Below are positions 9,097 through 17,869 of a DNA stretch of 64,000 nt, piece by piece. Each line of letters begins with the position of its first letter. The stretch's first letter is position 1. Position numbers and translations under genes: made by a program. Under the pieces are notes generated by a model that was not told the origin of the DNA, made no database searches, and was given only the letters and a program-made list of their open reading frames with translations. The stretch comes from Sphingomonas cavernae (GTDB lineage Bacteria; Pseudomonadota; Alphaproteobacteria; Sphingomonadales; Sphingomonadaceae): contig NZ_QYUM01000004.1 of assembly GCF_003590775.1 (NCBI RefSeq), positions 124,001 through 188,000 on the forward strand, given 5' to 3'.

Positions 9097-10371
9097 GTGC
9101 CGCTTTTCCGCAGCTTCGTCGCCGCCCTCGCACTCACCGCTCTCGCCGCCTGCGCGCAGACACCGCCCGCCAATATCGCGCAGGCGCAACAGCAGGCGCG
9201 CGCGCCAGTCACGATTCTCATTTCAATCGACGGCTTTCGCCCCGATTATCTCGACCGCGGCATGACGCCGGTATTGTCGCGGCTGGCGGCCGAGGGCGTG
9301 CGCGGGGCGATGCGCCCCGCCTTCCCCTCCAAGACCTTCCCCAACCATTATACGCTCGTCACCGGCAAGCGCCCCGACGGCAACGGCATCGTCGCCAACA
9401 AGATGGAAGACCCCCGCCGCCCCGGTGAGGTCTTCACCATGGCGAGCGACGATCCTTTCTGGTGGAACGAGGCAACGCCGATCTGGGTCGACGCCGAAAA
9501 GGCGGGCGTGCGTACCGCGACGATGTTCTGGCCCGGCTCCAATGTCGCGATCGGCGGGGAGCGCGCGCCCAAATGGCCGCACACGATCAGCGGCGGCACG
9601 CGCCCTTCCGACTGGCAGCAGTTCAATCAGGAGATCAGCAACACCCAGCGCGTCAACGCGGTGGCGGATTGGCTGCGTAGGCCAGCGGACATTCGCCCAC
9701 GTCTGGTTACGCTCTATTTCGACACGGTGGACACCGCGGGTCACACCTACGGCCCCAGTGATCCACGGACGCTCGAAGCCGTGGCCGAAGTCGACCGCCA
9801 CATCGGCGCCCTCGTCACCACGCTTGCCGAGCTTGGCCAGCCCGCCAATCTCGTCTTCGTATCCGATCATGGCATGGCGGAGACATCGTCGACACGCACC
9901 ATCGCGCTGGACACGCTTTTGACGGCGGGCGACTATCGCGTCGTCGAGGCTGGCCCCTATGCCGCGCTGGCCGCGATGCCGGGTCATGAAGCCGCGCTGG
10001 AAGCGAAACTGCTTGCGCCCCATCCCCACATGCAATGCTGGCGCAAGGCCGAGATTCCCGCGCGCTTCCATTATGGCCGCAACGCGCGTGTGCCCGCCTA
10101 TCTCTGTCTTGCCGAAACGGGCTGGCAGATCACCGAGCGCGCGGTTTCGGGCAGTTTTGTCGGCGGCAATCACGGCTATGACCATGAAGCCGCCGACATG
10201 GCGGCGCTGTTCGTCGCGAATGGCCCGGCCTTCCGCACGGGCGCATCGGTGCCGACCTTCGACAATGTCGATATCCAGCCGCTGCTCGCGCGCCTGATCG
10301 GGGTAACGCCCAGCCCTGGCGACGGATCGGCGACGGCGTTCGAGGCGGTGCTTGTATCACGACGCAATTGA
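9097..10371 (+). CDS. Alkaline phosphatase superfamily nucleotide pyrophosphatase/phosphodiesterase-like lipoprotein
   Basis: NPP-type metal-dependent phosphodiesterase, predicted exported. TILISIDGFRPDYLDR holds the first metal-binding Asp. FPSKTFPNHYTLVTG contains the Thr nucleophile. Further metal ligands appear in DTVDTAGHTYGP, VFVSDHGM and GGNHGYDHE. The N-terminus is a lipoprotein signal with lipobox LAAC. I prefer GTG 9097 (MPLFRSF, 424 aa), with GGAG six bases upstream, over ATG 9085, which overlaps that site. The natural substrate (nucleotides, phosphodiesters or phospholipids) cannot be told from sequence. Confidence 0.85.
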   Translation: MPLFRSFVAALALTALAACAQTPPANIAQAQQQARAPVTILISIDGFRPDYLDRGMTPVLSRLAAEGVRGAMRPAFPSKTFPNHYTLVTGKRPDGNGIVANKMEDPRRPGEVFTMASDDPFWWNEATPIWVDAEKAGVRTATMFWPGSNVAIGGERAPKWPHTISGGTRPSDWQQFNQEISNTQRVNAVADWLRRPADIRPRLVTLYFDTVDTAGHTYGPSDPRTLEAVAEVDRHIGALVTTLAELGQPANLVFVSDHGMAETSSTRTIALDTLLTAGDYRVVEAGPYAALAAMPGHEAALEAKLLAPHPHMQCWRKAEIPARFHYGRNARVPAYLCLAETGWQITERAVSGSFVGGNHGYDHEAADMAALFVANGPAFRTGASVPTFDNVDIQPLLARLIGVTPSPGDGSATAFEAVLVSRRN

Positions 10372-10427
10372 CGTTTCCGTAATCGTCATGTTCAGTCGGC
10401 CGGGAATCAACCGTCCCGGAGAGAGTA

Positions 10428-10886
10428 ATGCAGTATTTCGAGGATCTGGAAATCGGCGCGAAGAATCGCTTCGGTCGCTATGAGGTCACGCGCGACGACG
10501 TGATCGCGTTTGCGGAGAAGTTCGATCCGCAGCCCTTCCACCTCTCCGACGAGGCGGCGGCCAAAACCTATTTCGGACGGATCGCGGCGAGCGGCTGGCA
10601 CACCTGCGCGATGGTGATGGCGATGATTGTCGAGAACCTGGAAAAGCACAAACAGGCGGGCCTCGGCGGCATCGGCATCGACGAACTGCGCTGGCTGAAG
10701 CCCGTCTATCCCGGCGACGTGCTGAGCGTGGAAACCGAGCTGCTCGAGAAGAAGCGCTCGCGCAGCAAACCGCATATGGGTTCGTTCAAGTCACGCCTGA
10801 CAGCGTTCAACCAGAATGACGAGCCGGTGATGAGCTATGTCAACACCGCGCTGATCGCGACGCGCGGCCCCGAGGGTGGCGACTAG
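10428..10886 (+). CDS. MaoC family dehydratase
   Basis: A 152-aa hot-dog-fold protein of the MaoC/R-specific enoyl-CoA hydratase group. The motif FAEKFDPQPFHLSDEAA supplies the Asp and His of the hydratase active site and FGRIAASGWHT the conserved Ser/Gly region. The likely reaction is hydration of a trans-2-enoyl-CoA to a 3-hydroxyacyl-CoA in fatty-acid or related metabolism. The ATG follows GGAGAGAGTA. No pathway partners are adjacent, so the specific substrate is open. Confidence 0.85.
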   Translation: MQYFEDLEIGAKNRFGRYEVTRDDVIAFAEKFDPQPFHLSDEAAAKTYFGRIAASGWHTCAMVMAMIVENLEKHKQAGLGGIGIDELRWLKPVYPGDVLSVETELLEKKRSRSKPHMGSFKSRLTAFNQNDEPVMSYVNTALIATRGPEGGD

Positions 10887-10941
10887 GCCGCGAAGCCTGA
10901 AGGTGGGTGTCGGTTTTCGATCAGTTGCAAACGTGGCTGCT

Positions 10942-11389
10942 CCCCTCCCTGAAAGGGAGGGGCTGGGGGTGGGTAGGCGCGCTTAGCGCGCCTCGCTATT
11001 CTGCTTGGATGCATCGTATCCCGGCCCATATGACCGCCAATGCCCGTGCGCTGCGCAACGGCCAGACGCTTGCGGAGCGGCTGCTGTGGCACCGCCTGTC
11101 ATGCTATCGCCCCCGATTTACACGTCAGTTGGTGATTGGGCCTTATATCGTTGATATCGCATGCCGGACAGCGAAGCTGGCGATCGAGCTCGATGGCAGC
11201 CAGCATGTCGAGGCGGCCGGTTATGATGCCGACCGGACCGCCTTTCTGGAGCAGCATGGTTGGGTCGTCCTGCGCTTCTGGAATGGCGAGGTACTTGAGA
11301 ACCTCGAGGGCGTTGTCGAGGCGATCCTCAACAAGGCCGCCGAGTGCCTCGGCGGCACCCACCCCCAACCCCTCCCTTCCAGGGAGGGG
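10942..11389. mobile_element. Family B twin-hairpin element carrying a DUF559 nuclease gene
   Basis: The left hairpin at 10942-10962 and right hairpin at 11369-11389 are the arms of the family B repeat, with inner extensions GGCTGGGGGTGGGT and ACCCACCCCCAACC in inverted orientation. Between them lies one gene, a DUF559 endonuclease, instead of the short spacer at 8906-9024. This suggests a possibly autonomous version of the repeat. No target-site duplication is evident by eye. Confidence 0.6.
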
Positions 11390-11404
11390 AGAAGAAAGGC
11401 TTGA
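11009..11404 (+). CDS. DUF559 (Vsr-like) endonuclease domain protein inside a repeat
   Basis: A 131-aa protein of the DUF559 family, related to very-short-patch-repair and PD-(D/E)XK nucleases. The start reads MHRIPAHMTANARALRNGQT. The family signature continues with AERLLWHRLSCYRPRFTRQ, the catalytic-type Asp in YIVDIACR and the acidic AIELDGSQH, then VVLRFWNGEVL. ATG 11009 lies between the two family B hairpins. The last residues, THPQPLPSREGRRKA, are translated from the right-hand hairpin itself, so the gene's 3' end is the repeat. Function is unproven. A role in moving or maintaining the repeat is my inference. Confidence 0.8.
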   Translation: MHRIPAHMTANARALRNGQTLAERLLWHRLSCYRPRFTRQLVIGPYIVDIACRTAKLAIELDGSQHVEAAGYDADRTAFLEQHGWVVLRFWNGEVLENLEGVVEAILNKAAECLGGTHPQPLPSREGRRKA

Positions 11405-11472
11405 ACGTCCGCTAACCACCCCGGAGCGGGCTTCGCTGCCCAACCATATGCCGCGCTGACACCGCACGTCCC

Positions 11473-12090
11473 TCAATCCCGCTGGCGCGGGCTGCCGCCG
11501 CGGCCGGTGCTGCTCCTCTCGCCCGAACGCGCACGCGCTGACACGCCCCGGCCCTCGCCGCGCTCCATACGCTGCTGCGGACGCGCTGCATCGCTGCGCT
11601 GGCGGTTCGCGCTTCGGCCCGGATTGGCCAGGTCGTCGGCGCGAAGGTCACGCCTCGCATCGCTTCGACCGCCGCGGAAGCCGCGCCGATCCTGGCCCTG
11701 CCAGCCGGGACGGCCGACAAGGCTGCCGGGGTCCGCGAAGTCCTGAGCCTGCAGATCGCGGCGAGGACCGCGCCGGCCGTCGCGCGGCCCGCGGTCATTA
11801 TCGCGCCATGCGTGCCGGCGCCCTTCCCAATAACGGCGATGCCCGTCGGACCAGCGATGGCGATGACCCTTGCGGTCGAACACATAATAGCCAGTGCCGG
11901 GGTAGTAGAAGCCGTCATACCAGCCATACCGGCGCGGGTAGTAGTCGTCATAATACCAGGGGTCGTAATAGCCCGCGCCATAGCCGACCGAGACGCCGCC
12001 ATAGCCATAGCCGTCGTCATAGGCGCAGCCGGCAAGCCCGGCCGAGGCGATGAGTGCAAGCAGGATCGTGCGTATCCGTGGCACGTACAT
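11473..12090 (-). CDS. Gly/Tyr- and Arg-rich lipoprotein
   Basis: Not assigned to a known family. The start at ATG 12090, with GGAGAG about 5 bases upstream, gives MYVPRIRTILLALIASAGLAGC, a classic lipoprotein signal with lipobox LAGC. A Gly/Tyr/Asp-rich stretch follows (YDDGYGYGGVSVGYGAGYYD), then a motif reading YYVFDRKGHRHRWSDGHR, and a long Arg/Gly/Asp-rich, probably disordered tail. Total 205 aa. Similar low-complexity surface lipoproteins are common in sphingomonads; no enzymatic motif is visible. Confidence 0.7.
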   Translation of the reverse strand: MYVPRIRTILLALIASAGLAGCAYDDGYGYGGVSVGYGAGYYDPWYYDDYYPRRYGWYDGFYYPGTGYYVFDRKGHRHRWSDGHRRYWEGRRHAWRDNDRGPRDGRRGPRRDLQAQDFADPGSLVGRPGWQGQDRRGFRGGRSDARRDLRADDLANPGRSANRQRSDAARPQQRMERGEGRGVSARARSGERSSTGRGGSPRQRD

Positions 12091-12190
12091 GGGAACTCTC
12101 CAGACATCCCCTGTCATGGCGAAGATGGTCGGCCAGGCGCCTTGAACAAGATGTGAACCGAGCACTAAAATTCACCTTCGGCACCTACGC

Positions 12191-12316
12191 CGTTCGGGCT
12201 GAGCTTGTCGAAGCCTGTCCTGAGCGGCCGCCGCAGGCGGACGGCCGAAGGGCCCTTTCCTTCTGAAGCCGCGCGCGAAAAGAAGAAGAGGGCTTCGACA
12301 AGCTCAGCCCGAACGG
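12191..12316. repeat. Family E palindromic repeat with long spacer
   Basis: Inverted ends CGTTCGGGCTGAGCTTGTCG and its complement around a roughly 75-base spacer that itself holds GCGGCCGCC-rich inverted sequence. It lies between the lipoprotein gene and apt. Confidence 0.85.
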
Positions 12317-12337
12317 CGATGCAGATAGCTCAAGTTC

Positions 12338-12886
12338 TCAGTCGCCCTCGAAGGCCATCAGGCTGAGCGTCTCGACGCCGGCGTCGCGCAGTCGCGCAGC
12401 ACCGCCGAGATCGGGCAGATCGACCGCGAACACTGCGCCTGCGACCACGCCGCCGTGATTGCGGATGAGTTCGACCGTGGCCATCACCGTGCCGCCCGTC
12501 GCGATCAGATCGTCGACGATCAGCACGCGCGTCGCGGGCTGGAGGTCGTGCGCGTGCATCTCGAGCCGGTCGGTGCCGTATTCGAGCGCATAGTCGACGC
12601 CGACGCGTGCCCCCGGCAGCTTGCCGGGCTTGCGGATGGGAAGGACGCCGACGCCGAGCGACTTGGCTATCGCCGCGCCGAAGATGAAGCCGCGCGCCTC
12701 GACCGCCGCGATCAGATCGGGCCGAAGCGGCGCCGCGAGCGCCGTCAGCCGGTCCACACAAACGGAAAAGCCTGCCCCGTCGAGGAGCAGGCTTGTGATA
12801 TCCCGGAACTGGATCCCCGGCTTCGGAAAGTCGGGGATGGTCCGAATGAGCGCCTTCAGATCGTCATTGCCGCTGAAGGCGCTCAT
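12338..12886 (-). CDS. apt: Adenine phosphoribosyltransferase
   Basis: Salvages adenine by condensing it with PRPP to AMP. The 182-aa protein shows the N-terminal FPKPGIQFRDITSLLLD, the ARGFIFG loop and the PRPP-binding motif VLIVDDLIATGGTV near residues 120-133. Its ATG lies 8 bases after the cytochrome c1 stop on the same strand, so apt is probably the last gene of the petABC transcript, an unusual partner for respiratory genes. Confidence 0.95.
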   Translation of the reverse strand: MSAFSGNDDLKALIRTIPDFPKPGIQFRDITSLLLDGAGFSVCVDRLTALAAPLRPDLIAAVEARGFIFGAAIAKSLGVGVLPIRKPGKLPGARVGVDYALEYGTDRLEMHAHDLQPATRVLIVDDLIATGGTVMATVELIRNHGGVVAGAVFAVDLPDLGGAARLRDAGVETLSLMAFEGD

Positions 12887-12894
12887 CGTTTTCC

Positions 12895-13737
12895 TCAGTG
12901 CTTCTTGTCGCGCCAGATATTCTGATACGCCATGTAGGTCAGCACCGTGAAGATCAGCAGGAATGCCAGGACTGCAAGACCCGTGCTGTGGCGGTTCTCC
13001 AGCTTGGGCTCCGCGGTCCAGGTGAGGAACGCCGCGACGTCCTTCGACATCTGGTCGACCGTCGGCTTGGTGCCGTCCGAATAGCTCACCTGGCCTTCGC
13101 TCGTGAGCGGCGGCGCCATCGCGAGGTTCAGGTTCGCGAAGTACGGATTGTAGTGCAGGCCGGCGCCGGTCTTGGAGTCCGGGAACTGCTTGAGCAGTTC
13201 CGCAGGCTGGTTCTGATAGCCCGTCAGCAGCGAGTAGACATAGTTCGAGCCGTCATGCCGCGCCTTGGCGATGAGCGACAGGTCGGGCGGCAGCGCGCCG
13301 GCATTGCCCGCACGCGCAGCGATCTCGTTGGCGAAGGGCGCTGGAATGCGATCGGCCGGGATCGACTTGCGGGTCGCGGGCTCGCCCGTTTCCTCATTGA
13401 TCGTCGGCGTCTCGACCGCCCATTCGCTGGCGAGCGTCTTGGTCTGGCCTTCGGTGTAGCCGATGCCCTGCAGGTCACGGAAGGTGACGAGGCGGAGCGA
13501 GTGGCACGCCGCGCAGACTTCCTTGTAGACCTGGAAGCCGCGCTGGAGCTGCCCCCGGTCGAACTTGCCGAGCGGGCCGTTGAAGGAGAAGTCGACCTTC
13601 TTGGGGTGTTCGTGGAACTCATGCTCCGCGGTGGGGACGGGCGGCTCTTTCACATAAGCCACCGCACCCCACAGGAGCGACCAGAGCAGAACCCCGACGA
13701 AGCCGAGGCCGACGAGAAATCCGATAGGACGGACCAT
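12895..13737 (-). CDS. petC: Cytochrome c1 of the bc1 complex
   Basis: Haem c subunit that passes electrons from the Rieske protein to soluble cytochrome c. The heme-binding CAACH is at residues 75-79. The axial Met is probably in NLAMAPPL. A C-terminal membrane anchor (LAVLAFLLIFTVLTYMAYQN) is followed by a basic tail. The N-terminal hydrophobic segment acts as signal or anchor. At 280 aa the length is normal. Third gene of petA-petB-petC, 14 bases after cytochrome b. Confidence 0.95.
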   Translation of the reverse strand: MVRPIGFLVGLGFVGVLLWSLLWGAVAYVKEPPVPTAEHEFHEHPKKVDFSFNGPLGKFDRGQLQRGFQVYKEVCAACHSLRLVTFRDLQGIGYTEGQTKTLASEWAVETPTINEETGEPATRKSIPADRIPAPFANEIAARAGNAGALPPDLSLIAKARHDGSNYVYSLLTGYQNQPAELLKQFPDSKTGAGLHYNPYFANLNLAMAPPLTSEGQVSYSDGTKPTVDQMSKDVAAFLTWTAEPKLENRHSTGLAVLAFLLIFTVLTYMAYQNIWRDKKH

Positions 13738-13751
13738 TTTCTTGTTACCCC

Positions 13752-15041
13752 TTATTCGGCCGGCGCGAGGGCGGCTTCGCCCGTCGTCTTGCCGGACTTC
13801 GAAAGCACCGCTTCGGTGATGGAATTCGGCAGCGGAAGCGGCCGCTCGATGCGCGAGATGATCGGGATGATGATCAGGAAGTGCGCGAAATAGTACGCCG
13901 CGGCGATCTGCGAGATCATCACGAAGGGCTCTTCAGCCGGCGCGCCGCCGCAATAGCCGAGGATCGCAACGTCGATCATGAGCAGCCAGAAGAACTTCCT
14001 GAAGGTCGGCCGGTAGCTGCCCGAACGCACGGGCGACTTGTCGAGCCAGGGCAGGAAGAACAGCAGCAGGATCGACGCGAACATCGCGACCACGCCCCAG
14101 AGCTTCGCGGGGAGGATGAAATCCACCGTGAAGGCGCGCAGGATCGCGTAGAACGGCCAGAAATACCATTCGGGAACGATATGCGCGGGCGTCGAGAGCG
14201 GGTTGGCCGGGATATAGTTGTCCGGGTGACCCAGCAGGTTCGGCGCGAAGAAGAGCAGCGCCGCGAAGATGATCAGGAACACGCCCAGCCCGAAACCGTC
14301 CTTCGCCGTATAGTACGGGTGGAACGGCACGGTGTCCTGCGGTCCCTTCACGTCGACGCCCGTCGGGTTGCTCGAACCCGGGATGTGGAGCGCCCAGATG
14401 TGGAGGATGACCACGCCCAGGATGACGAAGGGCAGCAGATAGTGGAGCGAAAAGAAGCGGTTGAGCGCGGCGTTATCCGGCGCAAAACCACCCAGCAGCC
14501 AGGTCTGGATCGGCTCGCCGACCAGCGGGATCGCGCCGAACAGGCCGGTGATCACCTTCGCGCCCCAGAAGCTCATCTGACCCCAGGGAAGGACATAGCC
14601 CATGAAGGCAGTGGCCATCATCAGCAGGAAGATGACGAGGCCGAGCAGCCACACCATCTCGCGCGGGGCCTTGTAGGATCCGTAATAAAGGCCACGGAAG
14701 ATGTGCAGATAGACGACGATGAAGAACATCGATGCGCCGTTGGCGTGCGCATAGCGCAGCATCCAGCCCGAATTGACGTCGCGCATGATGTGCTCGACCG
14801 AGTCGAACGCAACCGCGCCATTGGCGGCATAGTGCATGGCAAGCACGATGCCGGTGATGAGCTGGATCGCCAATGCAGCGCCCGCGAGGACGCCGAAGTT
14901 CCAGAAATAATTCAGGTTGCGCGGAACCGGATAGCCGGCGCCGATCGCGTTGTAGACGAGCCGCGGCAAAGGCAGCTTTTCGTCCATATAGCGCATGAAG
15001 GGATGCTTCGGCGCATATTGCTCAGCCCAGGGAAAGCTCAT
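13752..15041 (-). CDS. petB: Cytochrome b of the bc1 complex
   Basis: Membrane core of ubiquinol:cytochrome c oxidoreductase, carrying two b haems and the Qo and Qi sites. The 429-aa protein has about eight transmembrane helices, paired His ligands in helices II and IV ([40 protein letters not shown]), the [14 protein letters not shown] loop and the Qo-site [15 protein letters not shown]. Middle gene of the petABC operon, 11 bases after petA. Confidence 0.97.
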   Translation of the reverse strand: MSFPWAEQYAPKHPFMRYMDEKLPLPRLVYNAIGAGYPVPRNLNYFWNFGVLAGAALAIQLITGIVLAMHYAANGAVAFDSVEHIMRDVNSGWMLRYAHANGASMFFIVVYLHIFRGLYYGSYKAPREMVWLLGLVIFLLMMATAFMGYVLPWGQMSFWGAKVITGLFGAIPLVGEPIQTWLLGGFAPDNAALNRFFSLHYLLPFVILGVVILHIWALHIPGSSNPTGVDVKGPQDTVPFHPYYTAKDGFGLGVFLIIFAALLFFAPNLLGHPDNYIPANPLSTPAHIVPEWYFWPFYAILRAFTVDFILPAKLWGVVAMFASILLLFFLPWLDKSPVRSGSYRPTFRKFFWLLMIDVAILGYCGGAPAEEPFVMISQIAAAYYFAHFLIIIPIISRIERPLPLPNSITEAVLSKSGKTTGEAALAPAE

Positions 15042-15052
15042 GGTTTTCTACC

Positions 15053-15622
15053 TCAACCGACCTGAACGACGGTGTCTGACGTGAAATTATACTCCGGCAC
15101 CTCGAGATTGGTCGGGGCCGGGCCTTTGCGGATGCGCGCGGCGGTGTCGTAGTGCGAGCCGTGACAGGGGCAGAAATATCCGCCGAACTCGCCCTTCACC
15201 TCGCCCTCGGCCGCACCAAGCGGCACGCAACCCAGGTGGGTGCAGACGCCCATGGTGATGAGCCACTGGGTCTTGCCCGCCTTGGTCCGCTCTTCGAGTG
15301 TCTGCGGATCGCGCAAGGAGTCGAGCGGCACGGCGTCAGCCTCCTTGATCTCCTGGGGGGTCAAGTGACGCACGAACAGCGGCTGTTTGCGGAAGATCGT
15401 CTTGATCGCCTGACCCGGCTGGATCTGCGAGACGTCGACCTCGATTGAGGCCAGCGCCAGCACGTCAGCCGACGGGTTCATCTGGTTGATGAGCGGCAGG
15501 GCCACAGCGGCCGCGCCAACGCCGGCGAAACTCACCGCCGCGATATTGATGAAGTCCCGGCGCCTGACGCCCTCCTCGGAGGGGGCGGCCTCGGCCGGTC
15601 CGGTTGTTTCAAGCGTAGCCAT
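15053..15622 (-). CDS. petA: Rieske iron-sulfur subunit of the bc1 complex
   Basis: Carries the 2Fe-2S cluster that oxidises ubiquinol. The two cluster boxes CTHLGCVPLG and CPCHGSHYD are intact. The N-terminus has a twin-arginine signal (VRRRDFINIAAVSFAG) that stays as membrane anchor, as in other Rieske proteins. At 189 aa it has the family's size. It is first in the operon; the promoter should lie in the 208-base gap shared with the divergent trmL. Confidence 0.97.
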   Translation of the reverse strand: MATLETTGPAEAAPSEEGVRRRDFINIAAVSFAGVGAAAVALPLINQMNPSADVLALASIEVDVSQIQPGQAIKTIFRKQPLFVRHLTPQEIKEADAVPLDSLRDPQTLEERTKAGKTQWLITMGVCTHLGCVPLGAAEGEVKGEFGGYFCPCHGSHYDTAARIRKGPAPTNLEVPEYNFTSDTVVQVG

Positions 15623-15830
15623 TCACCTGCCCTTGCGCTTCGAATCGAATTGCCGAGGCCAGCAGCTCCTTGCTGTTGAGCAAATAACCAGACCCCTGCA
15701 CGACCACCCTCGTGCCCATATACGGGTCTCCCGGCGGTTCCGCGCGCCTGATAGCCAAGGAATCATCAAAAAGCCAACAGCCAATTTGACCGGCTTGTGA
15801 CGACGCGCGGCGCTGCTTAAGGCGAGCGCC

Positions 15831-16280
15831 ATGCGGATAGCGCTCTACCAGCCCGAGATCGCCGGAAACGTGGGCGCGATCCTGCGCCTTTCGGCGTGTT
15901 TCGGCGTGCCCGTCGACATCATCGAGCCATGCGGCTTCGCCTTTTCGGACAAGCGACTCGCGCGCGCGGGAATGGATTATGCCGCCGAGGCGGAAATTGC
16001 GCGCCATGCCGACTGGGATGCCTTCGAATCTGGCCGGACGGGGCGACTTGCGCTGATGACCACCAGGGGCAGCGTTTCGCTCTATGATACAAGCTTCCGC
16101 CCCGACGATATCATCCTGCTGGGGTCCGAAGGCGCCGGCGTGCCCGAGCATGTCCACGAACGCGCCGATCTGCGCATTCGCATTCCGCTGCGCGTGGGCT
16201 TCCGCTCCTTGAATGTCGGCATGTCGGCTGGCATCGCGCTCGCCGAGGCGCTCAGGCAAACGAAAGGCTTACCCGAATGA
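15831..16280 (+). CDS. trmL: tRNA (cytidine/uridine-34-2'-O)-methyltransferase
   Basis: SPOUT-class methyltransferase that modifies the wobble ribose of certain leucine tRNAs. The 149-aa protein has the start MRIALYQPEIAGNVGAILRL, the knot motif LLGSEGAGVPEHV and the C-terminal FRSLNVGMSAGIALAEALRQ that builds the SAM-binding trefoil knot. It overlaps hemF by four bases (ATGA), implying translational coupling, and is divergent from petABC. Confidence 0.93.
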   Translation: MRIALYQPEIAGNVGAILRLSACFGVPVDIIEPCGFAFSDKRLARAGMDYAAEAEIARHADWDAFESGRTGRLALMTTRGSVSLYDTSFRPDDIILLGSEGAGVPEHVHERADLRIRIPLRVGFRSLNVGMSAGIALAEALRQTKGLPE

Positions 16281-17119
16281 TCGAGCTCGATTCCGAACAA
16301 CAGGCCGCGCGCGACTGGTTCGAATCCCTGCGGACGCGCATCTGCGCCGAGTTCGAGAGCATCGAGCGCGAAGCGGGAAGCGACGCGTCGTTCGACTATA
16401 TCGCGTGGGATCGCACCGATCCGAGCGGCGAACATGGCGGTGGCGGCGTTCGCGGCGTGATGAAGGGGCGCGTTTTCGAAAAGGTCGGCGTCAACGTCTC
16501 GACCGTCGGCGGCAGCCTCGAGGGCGACTTCGCCAAGACGATCCATGGCGCAGCAGAGGATCCCGGCTTCTGCGCGACAGGCATCAGCCTGGTCGCGCAC
16601 ATGGCGAACCCGCACGTGCCTGCGGTCCACATGAACACGCGCTTCCTGACGACCACCAAACGCTGGTTCGGCGGCGGCGCCGACCTCAACCCGCCCATCC
16701 CCTATGAAGACGACACGCGCGATTTCCACGCGCGGCTGAAGGCGGCGTGCGACGCGCACGATCCCGAGCATTATCCGCGCTTCAAGCAATGGGCCGACGA
16801 CTATTTCTATATCCCGCACCGCAAGGTGCACCGCGGCGTCGGCGGAATCTTCTACGATCACCTCGAAGGCGATTTCGACGCCAATTTCGCGTTCACGCGC
16901 GATGTGGGCGATGCGTTCCTCGATATCTTCCCCGAGATCGTGCGGCGGCGCATGGGCATGGCCTGGACCGTGGAAGACAAGGCGCGCCAGCTCGAATGGC
17001 GCGGGCGCTACGCCGAGTTCAATCTGGTCTATGACCGCGGCACGCTGTTCGGGCTCAAGACCGGCGGCAATATCGATGCGATTCTGATGAGCCTCCCTCC
17101 GGAGGCGACATGGGGCTGA
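16277..17119 (+). CDS. hemF: Oxygen-dependent coproporphyrinogen III oxidase
   Basis: Converts coproporphyrinogen III to protoporphyrinogen IX with O2 in haem biosynthesis. The 280-aa sequence has GGGGVRGVMKGRVFEKVGVN, AVHMNTRFLTT, and the signature ADDYFYIPHRKVHRGVGGIF, then FNLVYDRGTLFGLKTGGN. The ATGA overlap with trmL and a 10-base overlap with the next GNAT gene mark a tight three-gene operon. Confidence 0.96.
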   Translation: MIELDSEQQAARDWFESLRTRICAEFESIEREAGSDASFDYIAWDRTDPSGEHGGGGVRGVMKGRVFEKVGVNVSTVGGSLEGDFAKTIHGAAEDPGFCATGISLVAHMANPHVPAVHMNTRFLTTTKRWFGGGADLNPPIPYEDDTRDFHARLKAACDAHDPEHYPRFKQWADDYFYIPHRKVHRGVGGIFYDHLEGDFDANFAFTRDVGDAFLDIFPEIVRRRMGMAWTVEDKARQLEWRGRYAEFNLVYDRGTLFGLKTGGNIDAILMSLPPEATWG

Positions 17120-17697
17120 GCGCGGTCCCCAAGGGGCAGGTGGCGGCGATCGTCACCTCGCTCGAGATGCTGGAATCTCCCGCGCGCAGGCCCCTGCCCG
17201 CCTCCCCGCTGCGCCTCGAACGCTGGAGGGCGCCATCGCCCGAGAAATATCGCGTGCTGTTCCGCCGCGTCGGCGAACCCTGGCTATGGTTTTCGCGCCT
17301 GATCATGGACGATGATCGCCTGATCGAGATCATCCATGACGAGCGCGACGAGATCTATGCGGTGGTCGACGCACAGGGGATCGAGGTCGGCATCCTCGAA
17401 CTCGATTTCCGTGAAGAGGGCCAGTGCGAGCTGGGCTTTTTCGGCCTGGTCCCTGAACTGTCAGGTCAGGGCCATGGGCGCTGGCTGATGGCGCAGGCGA
17501 TGGCGCTCGGCTGGCGAAAGGGCATCAAGCGGCTCTGGGTCCACACCTGCACGCTCGATTCTCCCGGCGCGCTTGGCTTCTACCGGCGTCAGGGCTTCAC
17601 GCCCTTCGCACGCTCGGTCGAAACCTTCGACGATCCGCGCCTCCACGGCTGGCTGCCACGCCAGGCCGCGCCGCATGTGCCGCTGATCGAAGGTTAA
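17110..17697 (+). CDS. GNAT family N-acetyltransferase
   Basis: A 195-aa protein with a GNAT acetyl-CoA binding region in its C-terminal half: LGFFGLVPELSGQGHGRWLM (the Q/R-x-x-G-x-A-type loop) followed by RLWVHTCTLDSPGALGFYRRQGF. The target is unknown. ATG 17110 overlaps the hemF end by ten bases, so it is translated from the same mRNA. A family D repeat follows. Confidence 0.85.
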   Translation: MGLSAVPKGQVAAIVTSLEMLESPARRPLPASPLRLERWRAPSPEKYRVLFRRVGEPWLWFSRLIMDDDRLIEIIHDERDEIYAVVDAQGIEVGILELDFREEGQCELGFFGLVPELSGQGHGRWLMAQAMALGWRKGIKRLWVHTCTLDSPGALGFYRRQGFTPFARSVETFDDPRLHGWLPRQAAPHVPLIEG

Positions 17698-17749
17698 TGT
17701 GGGCCGTAGCACCGCACAAACCGAATACTATGTGGCGAGTTCGGAAGTC

Positions 17750-17842
17750 GTCATGCTGAACTTGTTTCAGCATCCCTGAACACCGCGTCGTCAGGTCTTG
17801 CACCGTCCGTGTTCATGGACCCTGAAACAAGTTCAGGGTGAC
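17750..17842. repeat. Family D twin-hairpin repeat
   Basis: Arms TGCTGAACTTGTTTCAGCA and ACCCTGAAACAAGTTCAGGG, outer ends GTCA/TGAC. It lies between convergent genes (GNAT and the membrane protein). Copies at 32574 and 40878. The stem bases differ between the two arms but still pair, which points to selection for structure. Confidence 0.9.
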
Positions 17843-17869
17843 GAAACATGTTTCGCCCGAACGGGACCC

